Shown here piece after piece: positions 60,066 through 64,000 of a DNA stretch of 64,000 nt; position 1 is the first letter of the stretch; the number at the start of each line of letters is the position of its first letter. Source of the stretch: JAEXOD01 sp963663265 (GTDB taxonomy: Bacteria; Bacteroidota; Ignavibacteria; Ignavibacteriales; Melioribacteraceae). The notes beneath the pieces are model-generated. The model was not told the origin of the DNA. It worked only from the letters and a program-made list of their open reading frames with translations, and did not search any database. The stretch is from NCBI GenBank assembly GCA_963663265.2, contig CAXXXM010000002.1, positions 124,001 to 188,000 on the forward strand. Direction: 5' to 3'. The position numbers and the translations under genes are program-made.

Positions 60066-61565
60066 TTATTTTATAAATTCTTCCAAGAAATCATAAGTTA
60101 AACGAACACCAAAACCGGTATTATATTTATTAGTATAACTTTTTATATTATACTTGATTGCAGGTCCGGCAATATCTAAGTGTGCCCAACTCATATCTTC
60201 ATCAACAAAGTTTTCTAAAAACTTAGCAGCAGTAATGGCACTTCCCCATCTTATACCTAAGTTTTTAACATCAGCCAAATCACTTTCAAGTGGTTTTTTA
60301 TATTCATCCCACATAGGAAATTGCCATAATCTTTCGCCGGTCTTTTTTGATGAACATAATAAATTTTCAGCTAACTTGTCGTCATTTGTAAATACACCCG
60401 CAGCAGATTCGCCAAGAGCCACTACACAGGCACCGGTTAATGTAGCATAATCTAATACAAGGTCTGGTTTTTGTTTACAAGCATAAGTCAAAGCATCTGA
60501 AAGAATAATTCTTCCTTCTGCATCCGTATCAATAACTTCAATAGTTTTACCTGAATAAGTTTTTATAATATCACCCGGTTTAAATGAATTGCCTGAAATT
60601 ACATTTTCAACCGCTGGTACAACTCCAAGAATATGAATTGGTAATTTATTTAATGCTGCTGCTTTTATTACACCAAGCACTACACCGGCACCAGCCATAT
60701 CCCCTTTCATATCTAACATACCACCGGCGGTTTTAATACATAAACCACCTGCATCATACGTAACACCTTTTCCAACTAAAGCAATTTTACCTTTTGATTT
60801 GGCTTTTGGTTTATATTCTAATACCATCATTAAAGGAGGGTTTGTACTCCCTTTCCCTACTGTAACAACTCCATTCATCCCAAGCTTTTCAAGTTGTTCT
60901 TTTGTAAAAACTTTTACCGTAACACCTTCTTTAACTAATTCGCTTTTTGCCTGTTTTAATAATTCTTGAGGAGTTAAAACATCAGCTATTTCGTTTGTTA
61001 GATCTCTACTAAAATAAACAGCCTTCATTAAATTTTCTGTCCGTTTGATTAGTGCAGAAGATATCTTTTTATTTTCGGTTATTAAATAAACATTAAGTTT
61101 TTTAATCTCCTTTTTATCAGTTTTATACTTGTCAAATTTATAATTTCCTAATAATAAACCTTCAATAAAAGTCGAATAATAATATTCCTCATTTTTGAAG
61201 TATTCTTTTACAATTTCAAAATCAGGAATATTTATATATAAATTTTTTACCGGTTCTTTTTCAAATTTTATTATTAACGAACTAACAAAATCTCTGAACA
61301 AATCATTATCAAATTTTTTAATTACTTTATATTTCTTAAAAACTGTCAAATAAGGATTGTCATCAATTCCTTGTAAAAAAAGCTCTTTGGAGTCGTTCTC
61401 TAAAAATTTGCCGGAAAGAGCTGAATTAATTTTGATATTGTTATTTACTAAATAATCTTGGAAATTTTGTTTTAAGTTATCATCATCTAATAAAAAATTA
61501 ACTATTATCCCTTTTTCATCAATTTTATTTAATTCACTTGTGTTTTTAATATTCAAGTTGAACAT
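60066..61565 (-). CDS. pepA: Leucyl aminopeptidase (M17)
   Basis: Two-zinc cytosolic aminopeptidase that trims peptides. The 499-residue protein has a variable N-domain (1-165) and the conserved C-domain: KGKIALVGKGVTYDAGGLCI (about 258, metal-binding Lys and Asp), DMKGDMAGAGVVLGVIKAAA (about 284), and the M17 signature DTDAEGRIILSDALTYA (about 347, metal ligands Asp and Glu, catalytic Arg). Length matches the family. It is 2 bases downstream of the DHH phosphoesterase gene. Confidence 0.94.
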   Translation of the reverse strand: MFNLNIKNTSELNKIDEKGIIVNFLLDDDNLKQNFQDYLVNNNIKINSALSGKFLENDSKELFLQGIDDNPYLTVFKKYKVIKKFDNDLFRDFVSSLIIKFEKEPVKNLYINIPDFEIVKEYFKNEEYYYSTFIEGLLLGNYKFDKYKTDKKEIKKLNVYLITENKKISSALIKRTENLMKAVYFSRDLTNEIADVLTPQELLKQAKSELVKEGVTVKVFTKEQLEKLGMNGVVTVGKGSTNPPLMMVLEYKPKAKSKGKIALVGKGVTYDAGGLCIKTAGGMLDMKGDMAGAGVVLGVIKAAALNKLPIHILGVVPAVENVISGNSFKPGDIIKTYSGKTIEVIDTDAEGRIILSDALTYACKQKPDLVLDYATLTGACVVALGESAAGVFTNDDKLAENLLCSSKKTGERLWQFPMWDEYKKPLESDLADVKNLGIRWGSAITAAKFLENFVDEDMSWAHLDIAGPAIKYNIKSYTNKYNTGFGVRLTYDFLEEFIK

Positions 61566-61567
61566 TT

Positions 61568-62560
61568 TTACTCCATATACTTATTAATATAATTCTCTGC
61601 TTTATATACAATTTCAGCAATAAAATCGTTCATTTTCTGATTAACAAAACGAATACCGGAAGCGTTTATATGTCCACCACCTCCATATTCTTTTGCTAAA
61701 AGATTAACCGGTATTATCCCTTTAGAACGAATGCTTACTTTAAAACCATCTTCAAGTTCTAAAAACAAAATGCCAACTAATATACCCTTAATGGACAGGT
61801 TATAATTTACAAAACCATCTACTTCGGATTCTTCAACATTTAGACGTTTTAACATTTCAGAAGTTATTACCATATAACATACGTTTTTTGAGTCATTAAT
61901 TTGCAGATTACTAAGAACTTCACCAAGCAATTTAGTTTTGCCATAACTTGAGTTATCATAAATTAAATCATGTAGTTTATAAGGTACTACTCCCAAATCC
62001 AAAAATTCGGCAATAATTCTGTGAGTATGCGATGTAGTTCTATCATATCTAAAAGAACCGGTATCAGTCATAATTGCTGCATACAAAACATTTGCAATAT
62101 TTAAATCTACTAAACAAATATTTGTTTCTTTAATAAAATTATAAATTATTTCACCAGTTGAACAGCTTTTTGTGTTGATATACATATTTTCTGTAAAGTT
62201 TTCAGGATATTCATGATGATCAATACAAATTTTTATACTTTTACTTTCTCTAATTGGAACTTCCATTCCTTTAGTACGAGACACAGTATTAAGATCAACA
62301 AATAAAACTACATCAACTTCCTTAATAACAATATCATGAGTATCAGAATTATACTTTTCAATATTTATTCCCTCTCCCATAAATAACAAGTTTTCAGGAA
62401 TATTACTATAATTAATAATTCTAACGTTTTTATTATAATTTTGTAGAATGTGGTACATTGCTATTTCACTTCCCAAGGCATCGGCATCAGGATTTACATG
62501 CGTTGTAATTACAAATGAATTGTATTTTAATAATAAATCTTTTAATTCTTGAAATGTCAT
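61568..62560 (-). CDS. DHH-family phosphoesterase, NrnA-like (oligoribonuclease/pAp phosphatase)
   Basis: A 330-residue two-domain enzyme. The DHH domain has THVNPDADALGSEIAMYHIL (about 20), VDVVLFVDLNTVSRT (about 83), ICIDHHEYPENF (about 111) and IMTDTGSFRYDRTTSHTHRI (about 163); the DHHA1 domain ends EYGGGGHINASGIRF (about 297). NrnA degrades very short RNA and dephosphorylates pAp. Start ATG at 62560; nearest gene downstream is pepA. Confidence 0.92.
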   Translation of the reverse strand: MTFQELKDLLLKYNSFVITTHVNPDADALGSEIAMYHILQNYNKNVRIINYSNIPENLLFMGEGINIEKYNSDTHDIVIKEVDVVLFVDLNTVSRTKGMEVPIRESKSIKICIDHHEYPENFTENMYINTKSCSTGEIIYNFIKETNICLVDLNIANVLYAAIMTDTGSFRYDRTTSHTHRIIAEFLDLGVVPYKLHDLIYDNSSYGKTKLLGEVLSNLQINDSKNVCYMVITSEMLKRLNVEESEVDGFVNYNLSIKGILVGILFLELEDGFKVSIRSKGIIPVNLLAKEYGGGGHINASGIRFVNQKMNDFIAEIVYKAENYINKYME

Positions 62561-62729
62561 AAAATTCTCTATAAGTTTCCCGTTGATTCAGATTATAATG
62601 AAATTAATTTGAATTTTAAAAATGCTTTAATATCAAATTAATTTCAATAGTTAAAATTTTTTTTAATATATATAGATATTTAATATAATTTTCATATTTT
62701 AATAATAGGTATTATTAGTTGAGGATAGG

Positions 62730-63647
62730 ATGAAAAATTTATTATTCATTTTGGCTGTTTTTTGCTTTGTTGCAATTAATTATGCACAAGAAATAGAATT
62801 TGAAAATGTTGAGTTTACAAAAGTTGCAGAAGGATTAAATTTTCCGGAAGGAATTATATACGATTATAACAATAATATTTATTTTAGCAGCGTTTATGGC
62901 GGGTGGATTGGTAAAGTTACAAATGACAAGTTAGATACTTTAACAAGTTTCCCCACTAAACCTTACGATATTACTAAAACAAATGGTTTAGCTATTAATA
63001 GTGACGGAACTATTTACGGTTGCGAACATGGAAAAGGTTCAATATTCACATATTCAATTGACGGCAAATGCGATTCTTTTATTATTGGTTATAATGGTAA
63101 AAAATTTAATCGCCCTAATGATATCTGTTTTACCCCGCAAGGGAATATATATTTTACTGATCCAAATGCTTACGATGTTAACAAATTAGACGGCGTTGTT
63201 TATTTTATTGATGTTAAGAAAAAAGAAGTTAAACCTGCTTTTGAAGGTTTGGGTTTTCCAAATGGAATAGCAGTTGGACCATGCAAAAAGTTTTTGTTTG
63301 TTTGTGAATCAGCAAAACAAAGAGTTTTAAGATTTAAAATAAATGAAGACAATACATTGAGCGATAGCACTGTTGTTGTCAATCTACCCGGTGGCGACCC
63401 TGATGGAATTGCATTTGATACCGAAGGGAATCTTTACATTGCACACTTTGGAGCTAATGAAATAGTAGTAGTAAATCCAAAAAATGAAATTATTCGTAGA
63501 ATAAAAACTCCCGGCAAAAAACCAAGCAACATAGAGTTTGCCGGTAAAGACTTAAAAACGATCTATATTACAGAAGACGAAACAAACTCAATATATAAAT
63601 TCAATAATAATATTTCAGGATTCAAACTCTTCTCCTCCCCAAATTAG
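62730..63647 (+). CDS. Secreted SMP-30/gluconolactonase-like beta-propeller
   Basis: A 305-residue protein with signal peptide (MKNLLFILAVFCFVAINYAQ) and a six-bladed propeller of the SMP-30/LRE type: KVAEGLNFPEGIIYDYNNNI, TNGLAINSDGTIYGCEHGKG (about 80), GKKFNRPNDICFTPQGNIYF (about 124), FPNGIAVGPCKKFLFVCESA (about 178) and PGGDPDGIAFDTEGNLYIAH (about 222). Family members hydrolyse sugar lactones or are calcium-binding esterases; which applies here cannot be told. It has a GAGGATAGG ribosome site. Confidence 0.88.
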   Translation: MKNLLFILAVFCFVAINYAQEIEFENVEFTKVAEGLNFPEGIIYDYNNNIYFSSVYGGWIGKVTNDKLDTLTSFPTKPYDITKTNGLAINSDGTIYGCEHGKGSIFTYSIDGKCDSFIIGYNGKKFNRPNDICFTPQGNIYFTDPNAYDVNKLDGVVYFIDVKKKEVKPAFEGLGFPNGIAVGPCKKFLFVCESAKQRVLRFKINEDNTLSDSTVVVNLPGGDPDGIAFDTEGNLYIAHFGANEIVVVNPKNEIIRRIKTPGKKPSNIEFAGKDLKTIYITEDETNSIYKFNNNISGFKLFSSPN

Positions 63648-63707
63648 GATATACAATACATTTTTTGCATAAATAACTAAATAAAAAAAACGATTTAGAG
63701 TGTCTCT

Positions 63708-64000
63708 ATGAGTATTAGTTTAATTGCAAGATCAATCAAACCGTCCCCTACCTTAGCATTGAATGAAAAAGCCGCAATATTAAGAGAAAAAGGAGATCCG
63801 GTTATTCACCTTGGCGGCGGTGAACCAAAATCGAAAGCACCTTTAGATGCTATTATGGCAGCAGTTGCAAATTTAAATTCCGGCGAAGTTAGATATGCAC
63901 CTGCAGATGGAATACCTGATTTAAAAAAAGCAATAATCCACTATACTGAGGAAAATTACAATTGTAAAGTGTCGCCCCAAAATGTTATTGCTTCAAGTGG
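63708..64000 (+). CDS. Class I/II PLP aminotransferase (aspartate aminotransferase-like), N-terminal part
   Basis: The first 97 codons of a gene that continues past the window. MSISLIARSIKPSPTLALNE and KAAILREKGDPVIHLGGGEP, then RYAPADGIPDLKKAIIHYTE and VSPQNVIASSG match the N-terminus and the start of the cofactor-binding region of bacterial type Ib aspartate aminotransferases. The start ATG at 63708 follows 60 non-coding bases after the SMP-30 gene. Confidence 0.88.
   Translation, partial: MSISLIARSIKPSPTLALNEKAAILREKGDPVIHLGGGEPKSKAPLDAIMAAVANLNSGEVRYAPADGIPDLKKAIIHYTEENYNCKVSPQNVIASS

Overview
This 64 kb window is AT-rich chromosomal DNA (roughly 30% G+C by eye) from a Bacteroidota/Ignavibacteriota-type bacterium. 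The clues are the secreted M14 peptidase ending in a type IX secretion C-terminal domain with the NLYQNFPNPFNP motif, the Kgd-like fused 2-oxoglutarate dehydrogenase, the pheT-zapA-rny gene order, and tRNA genes without an encoded CCA. Ignavibacteriota is the best guess, but no rRNA or marker tree is available here.

Region 1 (1-8174, minus strand) is a housekeeping block: two tRNAs (Leu, Val), thrS-infC-rpmI-rplT, pheS-pheT, a coiled-coil protein, zapA, a candidate 6S RNA and rny. infC can only start at an AUU codon. A strong terminator sits a few bases ahead of thrS, which suggests read-through or attenuation control.

Region 2 (8175-9930) is a decayed patch holding an S23-like four-helix-bundle gene, a frameshifted methyltransferase and a tRNA-Met, all set among heptamer repeat arrays.

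Region 3 (9933-43663, all minus strand) is a large surface-polysaccharide locus built from several sub-clusters. wbpA-wbpB-wbpD-wbpE makes a UDP-2,3-diacetamido glucuronic acid. glf makes UDP-galactofuranose. A FdtA-type group (two cupin isomerases, FemAB-like protein, GNAT, aminotransferase) makes and modifies a dTDP-amino-deoxyhexose. rmlC and rmlD are rhamnose-type genes. legB-legC-legH-legI-legG-ptmE makes a legionaminic-acid-type nonulosonate, followed by a second, divergent NeuB homologue and an SpsF-like cytidylyltransferase. Assembly and export are covered by two flippases, one polymerase, several glycosyltransferases, a Wzi-like outer-membrane protein and a WecA-like initiating transferase.

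The most unusual structure is in and around this locus: degenerate heptamer arrays (GTRACNN, GTRATTN, AATTNTN families), often with the second half inverted. They occupy nearly every junction of a small toxin-antitoxin island (34346-36171), separate a MNT/HEPN gene pair, bracket both S23-like genes, sit inside one aminotransferase reading frame and supply the 3' ends of several genes.

Region 4 (43743-64000) is mixed metabolism: an unrecognised 300-residue protein, glycogen phosphorylase, plsY-htrA-purB (plus strand), a SprA-like putative metalloprotease, a GNAT, the Kgd-like enzyme, a radical SAM/DUF89 pair, the secreted M14 peptidase, DUF302, leucyl aminopeptidase, a DHH phosphoesterase, an SMP-30-like secreted protein and the start of an aspartate-aminotransferase-like gene.
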